Assembly: GCA_022825135.1 (NCBI GenBank)
Contig: JAJDYN010000013.1
Span: forward strand, 124,001 to 188,000
Direction: 5' to 3'
Source: Gemmatimonadota bacterium
Lineage (GTDB): Bacteria; Gemmatimonadota; Gemmatimonadetes; Longimicrobiales; Gaopeijiaceae
Length of the DNA: 64,000 nucleotides
Shown piece after piece: positions 1 through 11,989 of the stretch. The position numbers and the translations under genes are program-made. Each line of letters opens with the position of its first letter. Position 1 is the first letter of the stretch. The notes under the pieces were generated by a model. It made no database searches and was not told the DNA's origin. It saw only the letters and a program-made list of their open reading frames with translations.

Positions 1-2
1 CC

Positions 3-68
3 AGGATCGGCGATCGGGACGTCCAGGGCTCCGACCTCCGGGCCACGGTTCCGGCCCCGAGGGAGTGA
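3..68 (+). CDS. possible C-terminal tail of a gene entering from the left
   Basis: A frame open from the left edge ends at a TGA at 66-68 and codes 21 residues (RIGDRDVQGSDLRATVPAPRE). Cytidylate kinase often precedes rpsA, and the RD-x-Q piece is weakly reminiscent of its C-terminus, but this is too short to identify. The following 229 bases up to rpsA hold no gene I can support. They contain the only A+T-rich patch here (about 90-130), a plausible but unproven place for an rpsA promoter. Confidence 0.2.
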   Translation, partial: RIGDRDVQGSDLRATVPAPRE

Positions 69-297
69 TTGACGCAGTGAACGCCGAACCATACCTTAAA
101 TTGCTGAGAAGTAGTCGCTTGCCCGTACTTCTGCTGGAGGAAGGCAGTGCCCGGTCCCGGCCTCCGGTGAACCGGAAGCCCGGCCTGCCGGATTCTTCCC
201 TCCTCCGACATCTCGTAAACCCTGAACCCGGCCCGCAACATCCGGGGCCGGCCAGAAACGGCGCTCCCTCCCGGGGGTGCGCCAGGGACAACAACTA

Positions 298-2286
298 ATG
301 ACCGACCAGACAGAAGGCACTCACTCCCCTTCACCGGAATCCGTACCCTCCTCCGCCCTCCCCTCCGGCGATGCTCAGGTAACGGATTCCCCAGAGGGTG
401 GAGATTCCGCCGGTACCGCCCGGGTCGAGCCGTCGCCGAGCCAGGCCTTCGGAGACTTCGCGGCGTTCGACGCTCCCGACGAGCTCTTCGCCGATCCGCG
501 TGGTGACACCGGGTTCGGCCTGACGGACGATCCGGGGGGCGGCGACGATCCGTCCATGTCGCGCGACGACTTCGGCACCATGCTCCAGGACTTCCAGTCC
601 GGGATTCAGGAGGTGCGCGAGGGCGAGATCGTGCAGGCGAAGGTGGTGCGGGTAACCGACACGACCGTCATCCTCGAATTCGGCTTCAAGAGCGAGGGCG
701 CGGTCCCGCGCGAGGAATTCCGGGACACCGAGGCCCTCGCGCCCGGCTACGAGGTGGAGGTCCTGCTCGAGAGCCTCGAGGACGACGACGGGGTGGTGGT
801 CCTGTCGAAGAAGAAGGCCGACTTCCTGCGGGTCTGGGAGAAGATCCGCGAAGCCTACGAGAGCGGGTCGCCGATCGAGGGCAAGCTGGTGCGCAAGATC
901 AAGGGCGGCATGACCGTGGATCTCATGGGCGTGGACGCCTTCCTCCCGGGCTCGCAGATCGCCCTGCGCCGGGTGCCCAACATCGAGGACCTGGTTGGCG
1001 ACGTCTACGACTTCAAGATCATCAAGCTGAACAAGAGGCGCCGCAACATCGTGGTATCGCGGCGCGTGATCCTGGAGGCCGAGCGCGGCAAGAAGCGCGA
1101 GACCCTGGTGAAGGAACTGCTGGTGGGGCAGGTGCGGGCCGGGATCATCAAGAACATCACCGATTTCGGCGCCTTCATCGACCTCGGAGGGCTGGACGGG
1201 CTCCTGCACATCACGGACATGTCCTGGGGACGGGTGGGACACCCCTCAGACATGGTGAGCATCGGCCAGGAGCTGGATGTCAAGGTGCTCGACATCGACT
1301 GGAAGCGGGAGCGGATTTCGCTCGGGCTCAAACAGTTGCTTCCCTATCCGTGGACCGACATCGACCTCAAGTACCCGGTCGGCGTGCGCGTACACGGCAA
1401 GGTCGTGTCGATCACGAACTACGGCGCGTTCGTCGAGCTGGAGAAGGGCGTCGAGGGGCTCGTCCACATCTCGGAGATGTCGTGGACGCGCAACATCCGC
1501 CATCCCTCGAAGCTGGTCTCCATCGCCGACGAGATCGAGGCCGTGGTGCTGAAGGTGGATCCGGCGGCCGAGAAGATCTCGCTGGGCATGAAGCAGATCG
1601 AGGAGGATCCCTGGCTGGCGCTCCCGCTCAAGTATCCCACGGGGACGCGGCTGCAGGGGAAAGTGCGCAACCTGACGTCGTTCGGCGCCTTCGTCGAGAT
1701 CGAGCCGGGAATCGACGGGCTGGTTCACGTGTCGGACATGAGCTGGACCAAGCGCGTGGAGCATCCTTCGGAGATCGTCGGCAAGGGCCAGGAGCTGGAG
1801 GTGATGGTTCTCGACGTGGACGGCGAGAACAAGCGCATCTCCCTCGGAATCAAGCAGGTTCTCGACGATCCCTGGCCCTCGCTCTCGGAGCGCTTCGCCC
1901 CGGGCGTGGAGTGCGAGGGCCGCGTCGTGCGGGTGCAGGAGAAGGGGGTCGTGGTCGATCTGGGCGACAACGTGGAGGCGTTCGTTCCCATCTCGCACAG
2001 TCGCGTGCGGGACAACCAGTCGCTCGAGGACTACTACGGGCCAGGGGACGAAGTCGACCTCAGAGTGCTCGAGTCGGATGCCGCCAACCGCAGAATCGTG
2101 GTGGAGGTGACGGCCGAGCCTCGCCGGCGCATTGAGGAGGAGCCCGACGACCAGCCTGTGTCCGGCGCCGAGCCTGTGCCCGGCGATGACGAGGGGGTTG
2201 CGGCCGACTCGGAAGCCGCCCCGGACGCCCCGGAAGCTCCGCCTGCTCCTTCCGCGAACGCGCCCGACGCCGAAGCCGAGGGGTAG
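298..2286 (+). CDS. rpsA: 30S ribosomal protein S1, six S1 domains
   Basis: Protein S1 binds mRNA on the small ribosomal subunit and helps start translation of structured or weakly led messages. The 662-residue product has an acidic, low-complexity N-terminal extension (about 1-105), then six S1 RNA-binding domains at roughly 109-175, 190-258, 277-345, 362-432, 448-518 and 538-605, and a Pro/Ala/acidic tail. Domains 3-5 carry the typical GAF(V/I) strand and HISEMSW-type motifs. Six domains match the long S1 of Proteobacteria (E. coli 557 residues); the extra length is in the disordered ends. I chose ATG 298 over GTG 277 because an AGGGA element lies about ten bases upstream of it. Confidence 0.95.
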   Translation: MTDQTEGTHSPSPESVPSSALPSGDAQVTDSPEGGDSAGTARVEPSPSQAFGDFAAFDAPDELFADPRGDTGFGLTDDPGGGDDPSMSRDDFGTMLQDFQSGIQEVREGEIVQAKVVRVTDTTVILEFGFKSEGAVPREEFRDTEALAPGYEVEVLLESLEDDDGVVVLSKKKADFLRVWEKIREAYESGSPIEGKLVRKIKGGMTVDLMGVDAFLPGSQIALRRVPNIEDLVGDVYDFKIIKLNKRRRNIVVSRRVILEAERGKKRETLVKELLVGQVRAGIIKNITDFGAFIDLGGLDGLLHITDMSWGRVGHPSDMVSIGQELDVKVLDIDWKRERISLGLKQLLPYPWTDIDLKYPVGVRVHGKVVSITNYGAFVELEKGVEGLVHISEMSWTRNIRHPSKLVSIADEIEAVVLKVDPAAEKISLGMKQIEEDPWLALPLKYPTGTRLQGKVRNLTSFGAFVEIEPGIDGLVHVSDMSWTKRVEHPSEIVGKGQELEVMVLDVDGENKRISLGIKQVLDDPWPSLSERFAPGVECEGRVVRVQEKGVVVDLGDNVEAFVPISHSRVRDNQSLEDYYGPGDEVDLRVLESDAANRRIVVEVTAEPRRRIEEEPDDQPVSGAEPVPGDDEGVAADSEAAPDAPEAPPAPSANAPDAEAEG

Positions 2287-2298
2287 TGCCTATCCGTG

Positions 2299-3504
2299 AT
2301 GCCTAGCGCGCTCCGTGTCCGAGTTCAGGCCGTCCTCACGGTCATCGCCGGCTGCGTGCCGGTGGCGACGGGGCCGCCAGCCCCCGCGCCCCCGCCACCG
2401 GAGGCGGAACCCCCACCCCTGACCGCGCCCGAATCCCAGGTCCCCGAGCCCGAGCCGGAGCTCGCGGCTCCCCTGGTGGGGGTCATGCTTCCCATGTCCG
2501 GCTCACCGTTCATGCGGCAGTACTCCGAGCTGATCGAGGAGGGGGTGCGTGCCGCGGTCGCCTCGGCCCCGGAGCGAGACGGTCTGCCGATCGTGCGCGT
2601 CATCGACAGCGGTAGAGGACTCGACGAGGCCAGCCGGGCCCTCGCCGAACTGGAAGCCGCGGGCCTGTCGGCGATCGTGGGGCCGCTGCAGGAAGCCGCA
2701 GTGGCTCGGGTGGCCGAGGGCCGCAGGCGACCGGTGCCGATGATCGCTCCCGCCGCCCGGGAACTGCCCGAGGACCAGGCCGGCGTCTATTCGCTGGCCG
2801 GTCCGGATCCCGGCCCCGCGAGAGCGCTGGGGCGGGCGGCCTGGGAGGAGGGCATCCGGCGCGTTGTGGCGATCGCTCCCTCCACCGCGTATGCGCGTTT
2901 CGAGGTGGAGACCTTCCGCGAGGCGTTCCGCACGGGCGGCGGGGTTCTTGCCGGGGCCTTCTACTATCGGCCGGGGCAGGTCGACTTTCGGGCGGAGGTC
3001 GGGGAGCTGATCCGCATCGATCCGGATGGCGTGCTGCTTCCGCTTCCGTCCCTGCCCGCGATGGACATCCCCCAGGTGGCGGGCCAGGTGCAGCACTACG
3101 GCCTGGACGTTGCGTTGAGCGTCGACGTGCTGGGGACCGCCGGGTGGTCGACACCCGACGTGCTGCGCGATGTCGACGTCAACTTCACCGAGGGCGTGCT
3201 CACGGTGACCGCCCGCCCGCCGGGACGCAGCGAGGCGGCGTACGAGGATTTCGTGCGCGCGTACGAGGCCGTGCACCGCAAGTCCCTGCGCAGCGATGTT
3301 CCCGCGCTCGGGTGGGATATCATGGGCCTGCTCCTGGAAGCGTTCCGCACGGGCGCTCGCAGGCCGGCGGAGGTACGCGCCGCGCTTGAGGAAATCGGCG
3401 GTTTCGAGGGGGCGACCGGAACCCTCGCCATCGAGAACGGGCGCATCACGCGTGTCTATGAGGTTGTCGTGATCCGGGATCGGGAGCTGGTTCGGGTCTA
3501 CTGA
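2299..3504 (+). CDS. lipoprotein with type 1 periplasmic-binding fold (LpoA / penicillin-binding-protein-activator-like)
   Basis: The start of this 401-residue protein is a signal peptide ending in a lipobox (VIAGC), followed by a Pro/Glu-rich linker and a bilobed periplasmic-binding domain from about residue 60. [20 protein letters not shown] begins the first lobe, as in branched-chain amino-acid receptors and the LpoA family. No permease or ATPase lies beside it, which favours a cell-wall or sensory role over transport, but this is inference. Two start codons are adjacent (GTG 2296, ATG 2299); I took the ATG. It lies 12 bases after rpsA and 61 bases before the carboxylase. Confidence 0.75.
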   Translation: MPSALRVRVQAVLTVIAGCVPVATGPPAPAPPPPEAEPPPLTAPESQVPEPEPELAAPLVGVMLPMSGSPFMRQYSELIEEGVRAAVASAPERDGLPIVRVIDSGRGLDEASRALAELEAAGLSAIVGPLQEAAVARVAEGRRRPVPMIAPAARELPEDQAGVYSLAGPDPGPARALGRAAWEEGIRRVVAIAPSTAYARFEVETFREAFRTGGGVLAGAFYYRPGQVDFRAEVGELIRIDPDGVLLPLPSLPAMDIPQVAGQVQHYGLDVALSVDVLGTAGWSTPDVLRDVDVNFTEGVLTVTARPPGRSEAAYEDFVRAYEAVHRKSLRSDVPALGWDIMGLLLEAFRTGARRPAEVRAALEEIGGFEGATGTLAIENGRITRVYEVVVIRDRELVRVY

Positions 3505-3565
3505 TGTCCCGGTGTGCACCCGTCCTCACCCGGGTGACGCCGGTCCTGCCCGAGCCGCCTCTCTC

Positions 3566-5116
3566 GTGAGCACGCGCGAGCGGCTGGAGCGCCTGCGGGG
3601 CCTGCGCCGGGAAGCGGAGCAGGGCGGAGGGGAAGAGCGCCTGGCGGCGCAGCACGCGCGCGGCAAGCTCTCGGCCCGCGAGCGTCTCGACCTGCTCCTG
3701 GATCCCGGGAGCTTTGTGGAGCTGGACCGCTTCGTCACCCATCGCGCGACGGGGTTCGGGCTGGAGGAGCGCAGGGTCCTCGGCGACGGGGTGGTCACCG
3801 GCCACGGACGCATCGACGGGCGCCCGGTCTGCGTCTTCTCCCAGGACTTCACCGTCTTCGGCGGCTCGCTCTCGGAAGCCCACGCCGAAAAGATCGTGAA
3901 GGTGCAGGACCTGGCGCTGAAGACGGGAGCGCCGGTTGTGGGGCTGAACGACTCCGGGGGCGCACGAATCCAGGAGGGCGTGGTGTCGCTGGGCGGCTAC
4001 GCGGACATCTTCCTGCGCAACACCCTGGCCTCGGGCGTGATTCCGCAGATCAGCGTCATCCTGGGGCCCTGCGCGGGCGGGGCCGTGTACTCCCCCGCCA
4101 TCACGGATTTCGTCTACATGGTGCGCGGCACCAGCTTCATGTTCGTCACCGGGCCGGAGGTGGTGCGCACGGTGACCCACGAGGACGTGGACATGGAGAG
4201 CCTGGGAGGCGCCGGCACCCACGCGTCGACTTCGGGGGTGGCGCATTTCGTCGGCGAATCCGAGCCCGAAACCCTGGCTTCCGTGCGCGAGCTCTTCCGC
4301 TACATCCCGCAGAACAACACCGAGCCCGCGCCGCGCCGGCAGACGGAGGATCCAGTGGACCGGGCGGACGAGGCACTCGTGGATGTCGTGCCGTCCAACC
4401 CCAACAGGCCGTACGACATGAAGGAGGTCATCGGGCGCGTCGTGGACGATGGCGTGTTCTACGAGGTGCACGCCCGCTTCGCCCCCAACCTGATCACCGG
4501 CTTCGCCCACCTGGGAGGGCACGCGGTCGGCGTGGTGGCCAACCAGCCAGCGGTGCTCGCGGGGGTGCTGGACATCGATTCGTCGGACAAGGGGGCGCGC
4601 TTCGTGCGCTTCTGCGACGCCTTCAACATCCCGCTGGTCGTGTTCGAGGATGTGCCAGGGTTCCTTCCCGGGGTCGGTCAGGAGCACGGCGGCATCATCC
4701 GCCACGGCGCCAAGCTGCTGTACGCCTTCGCCGAAGCCACGGTGCCCCGGGTCACCGTCATCACCCGCAAGGCGTACGGGGGCGCCTACGACGTGATGAA
4801 CTCACGGCACATCCGCGGAGACCTGAGCCTCGCGTGGCCTACCGCGGAGATCGCGGTGATGGGACCCAGGGGCGCGGTCGAGATCCTCTTCCGCAAGGAG
4901 ATCGCGAAGGCCGACGACCCGGAGGCCGCGCTCGAGGCGCGGATGGAGGAGTACCGCGAGCGGTTCGCGCATCCCTACATCGCCGCGGCTCGCGGTTACG
5001 TCGACGACGTCATCGATCCGCGCGAGACCCGCGCCCGGCTGGCCGGCGCCCTCGACATCCTCGAGAACAAGCGCGACGCCAACCCGTCCCGGAAACACGG
5101 CAACATTCCGCTCTGA
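3566..5116 (+). CDS. pccB: propionyl-CoA (acyl-CoA) carboxylase, carboxyltransferase beta subunit
   Basis: This subunit transfers the carboxyl group from carboxybiotin to propionyl-CoA, giving methylmalonyl-CoA. The 516-residue product shows the tandem crotonase-like carboxyltransferase domains, with a glycine-rich oxyanion segment ([13 protein letters not shown]) in the first half and [19 protein letters not shown] plus a [10 protein letters not shown] segment in the second. The length is normal for PccB. The next three genes supply biotin carboxylase, biotin carrier and methylmalonyl-CoA mutase, which argues for propionyl-CoA as substrate. I prefer GTG 3566 ([10 protein letters not shown]) to GTG 3512, since homology begins there; neither has a convincing ribosome-binding site. 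Confidence 0.9.
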   Translation: MSTRERLERLRGLRREAEQGGGEERLAAQHARGKLSARERLDLLLDPGSFVELDRFVTHRATGFGLEERRVLGDGVVTGHGRIDGRPVCVFSQDFTVFGGSLSEAHAEKIVKVQDLALKTGAPVVGLNDSGGARIQEGVVSLGGYADIFLRNTLASGVIPQISVILGPCAGGAVYSPAITDFVYMVRGTSFMFVTGPEVVRTVTHEDVDMESLGGAGTHASTSGVAHFVGESEPETLASVRELFRYIPQNNTEPAPRRQTEDPVDRADEALVDVVPSNPNRPYDMKEVIGRVVDDGVFYEVHARFAPNLITGFAHLGGHAVGVVANQPAVLAGVLDIDSSDKGARFVRFCDAFNIPLVVFEDVPGFLPGVGQEHGGIIRHGAKLLYAFAEATVPRVTVITRKAYGGAYDVMNSRHIRGDLSLAWPTAEIAVMGPRGAVEILFRKEIAKADDPEAALEARMEEYRERFAHPYIAAARGYVDDVIDPRETRARLAGALDILENKRDANPSRKHGNIPL

Positions 5117-5126
5117 GGAGCCGCCG

Positions 5127-6632
5127 GTGCTCGAATCGGTTCTGATCGCCAACCGGGGCGAGATCGCGCTGCGCATCGTGCGCGCCTGCCGGGAGCTGGG
5201 CGTGAGGAGCATCGCCGTGTACTCGGAGGCGGACCGCGGCGCGCCGCACGTGCTTGCGGCCGACGAGGCCCACGAAATCGGGCCCGCGCCCTCCGCCGAG
5301 AGCTACCTTCGCATCGATCGCCTGCTCGAGGTCGCGGCGCGCTCGGGGGCTCGGGCAGTGCACCCGGGATACGGCTTCCTGTCGGAGCGGGCCGTGTTCG
5401 CGCGCGCGGTGCGGGACGCCGGGCTGGTGTTCATCGGCCCGAAGCCCCGGACCATCGCGGCGATGGGCGACAAGGTGCGCGCCCGCAGGCTGATGCGGGC
5501 GGCCGGCACCCCGGTGATTCCGGGTTCACCGGGCCCGGTGCGCGACCCGGACGAGGCCCGCCGACAGGCCCGCGAGATCGGTTTTCCGGTGTTGCTCAAG
5601 GCGGCAGCCGGGGGCGGCGGCAAGGGGATGCGCTTGGTGGAGGGGCCGGCCGGGCTCGAGCGGGCGCTCGCGGCGGCCGGCCGCGAGGCGCAGGCGGCCT
5701 TCGGTGATCCGGCGGTGTATCTGGAGCGATATCTGAACGCGCCCCGGCACATCGAGGTGCAGGTGCTGGGCGACGAGCACGGCAACCTGGTCCACCTGGG
5801 CGAGCGCGAGTGCTCCATCCAGCGGCGGCACCAGAAGCTGGTGGAGGAGTCGCCCTCTCCGGTGGGCACGCCCGGGCTGAGGGCGCGCATGGGCGAGGCG
5901 GCGGTGCGGGCCGCTCGCGCGGTCGGCTATGTCGGCGCGGGCACCGTGGAGTTCCTCTACCTCGACGGCGACTTCCATTTCCTGGAGATGAACACGCGCC
6001 TTCAGGTCGAGCACCCCGTGACCGAGCTGGTGACCGGCATCGACCTGGTCGAGTGGCAGTTGCGGGTGGCGGCCGGGGAGGCGCTCTCCTTCACGCAGGA
6101 GGATGTGCGCCTGGACGGCCACGCCGTCGAGTGCCGCATCACCAGCGAGGACCCCTTTCAGGGCTTCCTGCCCGCGACCGGGCGGGTGGAGGTGCTCGAG
6201 GTTCCGTTGGGCGCGGGGGTGCGCTGGGACGGCGGGATTCGCGCCGGGTTCGAGATCGGCCGCCACTACGACCCGCTGCTGGGCAAGCTGGTCTCATGGG
6301 GGCCCGACCGCGACTCGGCGGTGCGGCGCATGGCGCGCGCGCTCGACGAGCTGGCCATCGTGGGGGTGCCCACCAGCGTGCCCTTCCACCAGCGGGTGAT
6401 GCGGCATGCCGCCTTCCGGCGGGGCGACCTGAGCATCCGCTTCATCGAGGACCATCCCGAGCTTACCGCCGGCGATGTCGATGCGGAGGAGCTGGGGGTG
6501 GTGGCGGCGGCCGCGGCGCTGTTTGCGGACGCCGAGCGGGGCCGGCACCCGGCCCGGAGGCCGCACGCGGACGGGCGTCCGGCGTTCTCGGCCTGGCGCA
6601 GGGCGGGTGCGAAGTGGGCGGTGCTGCCGTGA
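5127..6632 (+). CDS. accC: biotin carboxylase subunit of the acyl-CoA carboxylase
   Basis: It carboxylates the biotin of the carrier protein using ATP and bicarbonate. The 501-residue protein begins with the N-terminal biotin carboxylase domain (LIANRGEIALRIVRACRE), has an ATP-grasp domain with glycine-rich loop KAAAGGGGKGM near residues 156-167 and the MNTRLQVEHPVTE substrate motif from residue 288, and ends after the biotin carboxylase C-terminal domain. There is no fused biotin domain, so it is the free-standing form. A GAGGA element precedes GTG 5127, ten bases after pccB. It overlaps the carrier gene by four bases (GTGA), suggesting coupled translation. Confidence 0.93.
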   Translation: MLESVLIANRGEIALRIVRACRELGVRSIAVYSEADRGAPHVLAADEAHEIGPAPSAESYLRIDRLLEVAARSGARAVHPGYGFLSERAVFARAVRDAGLVFIGPKPRTIAAMGDKVRARRLMRAAGTPVIPGSPGPVRDPDEARRQAREIGFPVLLKAAAGGGGKGMRLVEGPAGLERALAAAGREAQAAFGDPAVYLERYLNAPRHIEVQVLGDEHGNLVHLGERECSIQRRHQKLVEESPSPVGTPGLRARMGEAAVRAARAVGYVGAGTVEFLYLDGDFHFLEMNTRLQVEHPVTELVTGIDLVEWQLRVAAGEALSFTQEDVRLDGHAVECRITSEDPFQGFLPATGRVEVLEVPLGAGVRWDGGIRAGFEIGRHYDPLLGKLVSWGPDRDSAVRRMARALDELAIVGVPTSVPFHQRVMRHAAFRRGDLSIRFIEDHPELTAGDVDAEELGVVAAAAALFADAERGRHPARRPHADGRPAFSAWRRAGAKWAVLP

Positions 6633-7236
6633 GCGGGGCGGGGCGCCGGGGGCCGGGGCAGTCCGTGCGCTACCATGTAGCCGTCGAGGGACGCGTCCTG
6701 CAGGTGGAAGTGGACGGGGGCACCGTGCGCCCGGAGGGTGCCGGCGACGAGGCACGGCTGCTCGACGGAGGGTGTGGTCGCTCGCTCATCCTGTCGATGA
6801 GAGACCGCCCCCACCGCGTCTTCGGCGTGCGGATCGGCCGGGCCGCCTGGGAGATCCATCACCGCGGCCGCACCTTCCGGGTCGAGGTCGCGGATGAGCG
6901 AAGCCGGCGCATGCGCCGGGCGCGGAGCGACGGGACCTCCCACGCCGCCGGCCTCGAGCCCCTGCGCGCTCCCATGCCGGGGCTCGTGCTGCGGGTCGAC
7001 GTCGAGGAAGGTCAGGACGTCCCGGAGGGCCAGGGATTGCTGATCGTGGAAGCGATGAAGATGGAAAACGAGTTGCGCGCACGCGCCGCGGGACGGGTTC
7101 GCCGGGTCCACGTCACAGCCGGGGAATCGGTCGGGCGCGGCGATATCCTGGTCGAGTTCGAGCCGGGCGGAGGCGACAATGGCGCCGGGGACGGTCCGGA
7201 TCGCTCTCCGGGCGATGCGGTCGCGGGAACGCAACC

Positions 7237-7240
<4 letters not shown>
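6629..7240 (+). CDS. biotin carboxyl carrier protein of the acyl-CoA carboxylase
   Basis: A 203-residue protein whose last third is a biotinyl domain with the canonical EAMKMENE motif; the biotinylated lysine is K144. About 110 residues before it form a beta-rich region that probably corresponds to the BT domain joining carboxylase and carboxyltransferase in propionyl-CoA carboxylases; this is inference from position and strand pattern. A Gly/Asp-rich tail follows. The GTG start overlaps the stop of the biotin carboxylase gene, and the stop overlaps the mutase start (ATGA), so the four genes form one tightly coupled operon. An upstream extension of the same frame inside the previous gene is not coding. 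Confidence 0.85.
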
Positions 7241-8808
<1,568 letters not shown>

Positions 8809-8921
8809 GCGCTCCTCCGCCACAACCCGGCCGGGTCCCCTCGAGCGGCTCTCCCCGATTTCCCGTCCTCCGCAAACACGATTAGTTTGGCGGGTCGAAC
8901 CAACCCCGGGATCCATCACCC

Positions 8922-9356
8922 ATGCCTACCTACGACTACCAGTGTAGCGGCTGCGGACAGGCCTTCGAGGTCTTCCAGAGAATGTCGGACGAGCCGGTGT
9001 CCAGCTGCCCCGACTGCGGGGCGTCGGCCCGGCGCAGGATCTCCGGCGGGGCCGGCTTCATCTTCAAGGGCGAAGGCTTCTACATCACCGACCACCGCAG
9101 CAAGGAGTACAGGGACAGGGCGGCGGCCGACGAGGGGAAGGAGCCTGTTGCGGCATCCGGCGCGAAGGCGTCCGGCGAGGGTGCCGGCGAATCCGCGAAG
9201 AAGAGCGAAGCGAAGACGGCGCAGACGTCGCCTTCGGATTCGGGCAGGAATTCCTCGGGAGACGGTCGGGCCGGTTCAGCATCGGGAGGCGGTTCGGGCG
9301 GGTCCCGCTCTGCGAGCGGTGCGGGCGGCCGGGCGACGGCGGGTTCGCAGCAATGA
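8922..9356 (+). CDS. FmdB-family zinc-ribbon protein
   Basis: A 144-residue protein starting MPTYDYQCSGCGQAFEVFQ. Two Cys-x2-Cys knuckles (C8/C11-type pair and CPDCG) form the short zinc ribbon of the FmdB/CxxC_CXXC_SSSS family, followed by the ISGGAGFIFKGEGFYITD segment usual for it. The second half is a long Ala/Gly/Ser/Lys low-complexity tail. The family is widespread and its biochemical role is not settled. It is separated by 113 bases from the mutase and overlaps argS by four bases (ATGA). Confidence 0.85.
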   Translation: MPTYDYQCSGCGQAFEVFQRMSDEPVSSCPDCGASARRRISGGAGFIFKGEGFYITDHRSKEYRDRAAADEGKEPVAASGAKASGEGAGESAKKSEAKTAQTSPSDSGRNSSGDGRAGSASGGGSGGSRSASGAGGRATAGSQQ

Positions 9357-11050
9357 GCCGGCGGGCGCTGCGCGACATCCTCGAACAGGCACTCGCCGGG
9401 ATGGGCGTGACGGGGCACGAAGTCCGGCTGGAGCGTCCGCGCGACCCCGACCACGGCGACATCGCTTCCTCGGTCGCGCTCACCCTCGCCTCGCGGCTCC
9501 GGCGGCCTCCGCGCGCCATCGCGGAAGAGATCGCGGGACGGCTTGAGCTGGACGGCACCGGGATCGCCTCCGTGGAGGTCGCCGGCCCGGGCTTCCTGAA
9601 CTTCCGCCTCTCCGCCTCGCGGGTATCCTCGGTCGTCGTGGAGATTCTCCGCCGCGATGAGCTCTATGGGCGCTGCGGGGATGGGCGAGGAAAGGCCATC
9701 ATGGTGGAGTTCGTCTCCGCCAACCCCACCGGCCCGCTGCACCTGGGCCATGGGCGCCAGGCCGCGCTCGGCGACACGCTGGCCAACCTGCTCGACTGGA
9801 CCGGCTGGGCGGCGTACCGCGAGTACTATTACAACGACGCCGGGCGCCAGATCGAACGCCTGGCGGAAAGCGTCGGCTGCCGCTATCTGAACCACTTCGG
9901 CGTCCAGGCCGACTTCCCGGACGACGGATACCACGGGGCCTACGTCGTCGAGATCGCCGAGCGGCTCGCGCAGGCGGAGGGCGACCGGTGGGTGGATGCC
10001 GAGCCGGAGGAACGGCACGCCGTCTGCCGGCGCTTCGCGGTGCGCGTGCTGCGCGAGGAGCAGGACCGCGATCTCGCCCGCTTCGGCGTGCGCTTCGACC
10101 GCTACTTCCTCGAATCCTCGCTCTACACGGACGGGGCCGTCGACGCGACCATCGCGGCGCTGCGCGAGACCGGGCACGTGTACCTTCGGGACGGCGCCAT
10201 GTGGCTCGCCACCACGGCCTTCGGCGACCAGAAGGACAGGGTGATGGTCAAGAGCGACGGCAGCCCCACCTACTTCCTCCCCGACGTCGCCTATCACATG
10301 AGCAAGTGGCGGCGCGGCTTCCACGAGGTCATCAACGTGCAGGGCTCGGACCATCACGGCACCGTCGACCGGGTGCGCGCCGGACTGCAGGCGCTCGGCC
10401 GGCCGCGGGGATATCCCGAGTACCTCCTCCATCAGATGGTGACCGTGGAGCGCAGCGGGGTGGAGGCGAAGCTCTCCAAGCGTTCAGGAGGCTACACCAC
10501 CCTCCGCGAGCTGGTCGAAGCCGTCGGCGTGGACGTCGCCCGCTACTTCTTCCTGATGCGCAAGCCGGAGGCGCACCTGGTCTTCGATCTTGACGCCGCC
10601 CTCGACCATTCCGACCGCAACCCGGTCTACAAGAGCAAGTACGCGCACGCGCGCATGTGCAGCATCTTCCGCAAGGCGGGGATCGATCCCGACTCCATGA
10701 CGCCGGACCAGCTCACCCCGGAGCGGCTCGACCTGTCCCTGCTGGAGCATCCGCGCGAGCGCGAGCTGATGGGGCGGCTGGGCGAGTTCCCGGACCTGGT
10801 GCGCCGGGCAGCGCGCGCGCGGGCGCCGCACCTGGTGTGCGAATACCTGGAGCACACCTCCGGCATGGTCAACTCGTGGTACCACGCCGGCAATCCCACC
10901 CGCAACCCCGGCCTCGCCGTGCTGGCCGGGGACCCGGCGCTGAGGGCGGCGCGCCTCGCCCTGACCGGGGCCGTGCGCGTGGTGCTGCGCAACGCGCTCA
11001 CCCTGCTGGGCGTGGAGGCTCCGACCCGCATGGCGCGGCGCGAGGACTGA
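9353..11050 (+). CDS. argS: arginyl-tRNA synthetase
   Basis: It charges tRNA-Arg. The 565-residue class I synthetase has an N-terminal Add-1 tRNA-binding domain (about 1-85), the conserved VEFVSANPTGPLHLGHG stretch with the HIGH-type signature HLGH at 130-133, a KMSKS-equivalent KLSKRSG near 373, and a C-terminal DALR anticodon-binding domain (SKYAHARMCSIFRKAG onward). Length and motif order are those of a complete bacterial ArgRS. Its start overlaps the FmdB gene by four bases, and a sugar kinase follows ten bases after its stop. Confidence 0.96.
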   Translation: MSRRALRDILEQALAGMGVTGHEVRLERPRDPDHGDIASSVALTLASRLRRPPRAIAEEIAGRLELDGTGIASVEVAGPGFLNFRLSASRVSSVVVEILRRDELYGRCGDGRGKAIMVEFVSANPTGPLHLGHGRQAALGDTLANLLDWTGWAAYREYYYNDAGRQIERLAESVGCRYLNHFGVQADFPDDGYHGAYVVEIAERLAQAEGDRWVDAEPEERHAVCRRFAVRVLREEQDRDLARFGVRFDRYFLESSLYTDGAVDATIAALRETGHVYLRDGAMWLATTAFGDQKDRVMVKSDGSPTYFLPDVAYHMSKWRRGFHEVINVQGSDHHGTVDRVRAGLQALGRPRGYPEYLLHQMVTVERSGVEAKLSKRSGGYTTLRELVEAVGVDVARYFFLMRKPEAHLVFDLDAALDHSDRNPVYKSKYAHARMCSIFRKAGIDPDSMTPDQLTPERLDLSLLEHPRERELMGRLGEFPDLVRRAARARAPHLVCEYLEHTSGMVNSWYHAGNPTRNPGLAVLAGDPALRAARLALTGAVRVVLRNALTLLGVEAPTRMARRED

Positions 11051-11059
11051 GGGGCGGGC

Positions 11060-11989
11060 GTGTCGACCCTGATTGTGGGAAGCATCGCGCTCGACACGGT
11101 CGAGACCCCGTTCGCGAGGGCCGAGGAGGTGCTCGGGGGGTCGGCCTCGTTCTTCGCGGCGGCGGCGAGCCTCTATCAGCCGGTCCAGGTGGTGGCGGTG
11201 GTCGGCGACGACTTCCCGCTGGCGGAACTGGACTTTCTGCAGGAGCGGGGCGTCGACTTCTCGGGGCTTCAAGTCGCGCGCGGGGAGAGCTTTCGGTGGG
11301 GAGGGACCTACAACGCCGACTTCAGCGCCCGAGAGACCACCTTCACGACCCTCGGCGTCTTCGCCGACTTCAGTCCGGTTATCCCCGCCGCCTTCCGCAA
11401 GGCCCGCATCGTCTCGCTGGGCAACATCCACCCCATTCTCCAGGGAGAGGTGCTGGACCAGGTGGAGAGACCGGAGCTGGTGGTGTGCGACACCATGAAC
11501 TACTGGATCGAGCGGGAGCGGGAAGCGCTCATGTCGCTGCTCGAGCGCATCGATGTCCTGATGGTGAACGACACCGAGATCCATCAGCTCTCCGGCATTG
11601 CCGACCCCGTGCGGGCCGCTCGCTGGGTACGCGAACGCGGGCCGCGACGCGTGATTGTGAAGGAGGGTGCGCGGGGCGCGCGGCTCTTCGACGGAGAGGC
11701 CGCCTTCCGGTGCCCCGCGTATCCTGTGCCCCGGGTGGTGGATCCCACGGGAGCGGGAGACGCCTTCGCCGGGGGTTTCGCGGGACGGCTGGCGGCGCTG
11801 GGAGACTGCACCGGGGACGCGTTGCGGGAGGCGCTGGTGCACGGCTGCGTGCTGGGGTCCTTCGCCGTCGAGTCCTTTTCGCTCGACCGGCTCCGGAACC
11901 CGGAGGCCCGCGAAGTGGACGAGCGCACTCGTGTCCTCGGCGGACGAGCCGCATTCGAACCGTCACCGACGGGAGCAAGCCTTGTCTGA
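11060..11989 (+). CDS. PfkB-family carbohydrate (or nucleoside) kinase
   Basis: A 309-residue ribokinase-fold kinase. Near the N-terminus it has the GGSASFFAAAASLY glycine motif (family: GG-x-N/A-N/F) and near the C-terminus the diagnostic DPTGAGDAFAGGFAGRLA, where GAGD forms the anion hole and supplies the catalytic Asp. The substrate cannot be read from sequence; NTE in the MVNDTEIHQL stretch is a common PfkB metal motif. It starts at GTG 11060 and overlaps purM by eight bases. The context (argS upstream, purM downstream) suggests housekeeping, possibly nucleoside salvage. Confidence 0.83.
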   Translation: MSTLIVGSIALDTVETPFARAEEVLGGSASFFAAAASLYQPVQVVAVVGDDFPLAELDFLQERGVDFSGLQVARGESFRWGGTYNADFSARETTFTTLGVFADFSPVIPAAFRKARIVSLGNIHPILQGEVLDQVERPELVVCDTMNYWIEREREALMSLLERIDVLMVNDTEIHQLSGIADPVRAARWVRERGPRRVIVKEGARGARLFDGEAAFRCPAYPVPRVVDPTGAGDAFAGGFAGRLAALGDCTGDALREALVHGCVLGSFAVESFSLDRLRNPEAREVDERTRVLGGRAAFEPSPTGASLV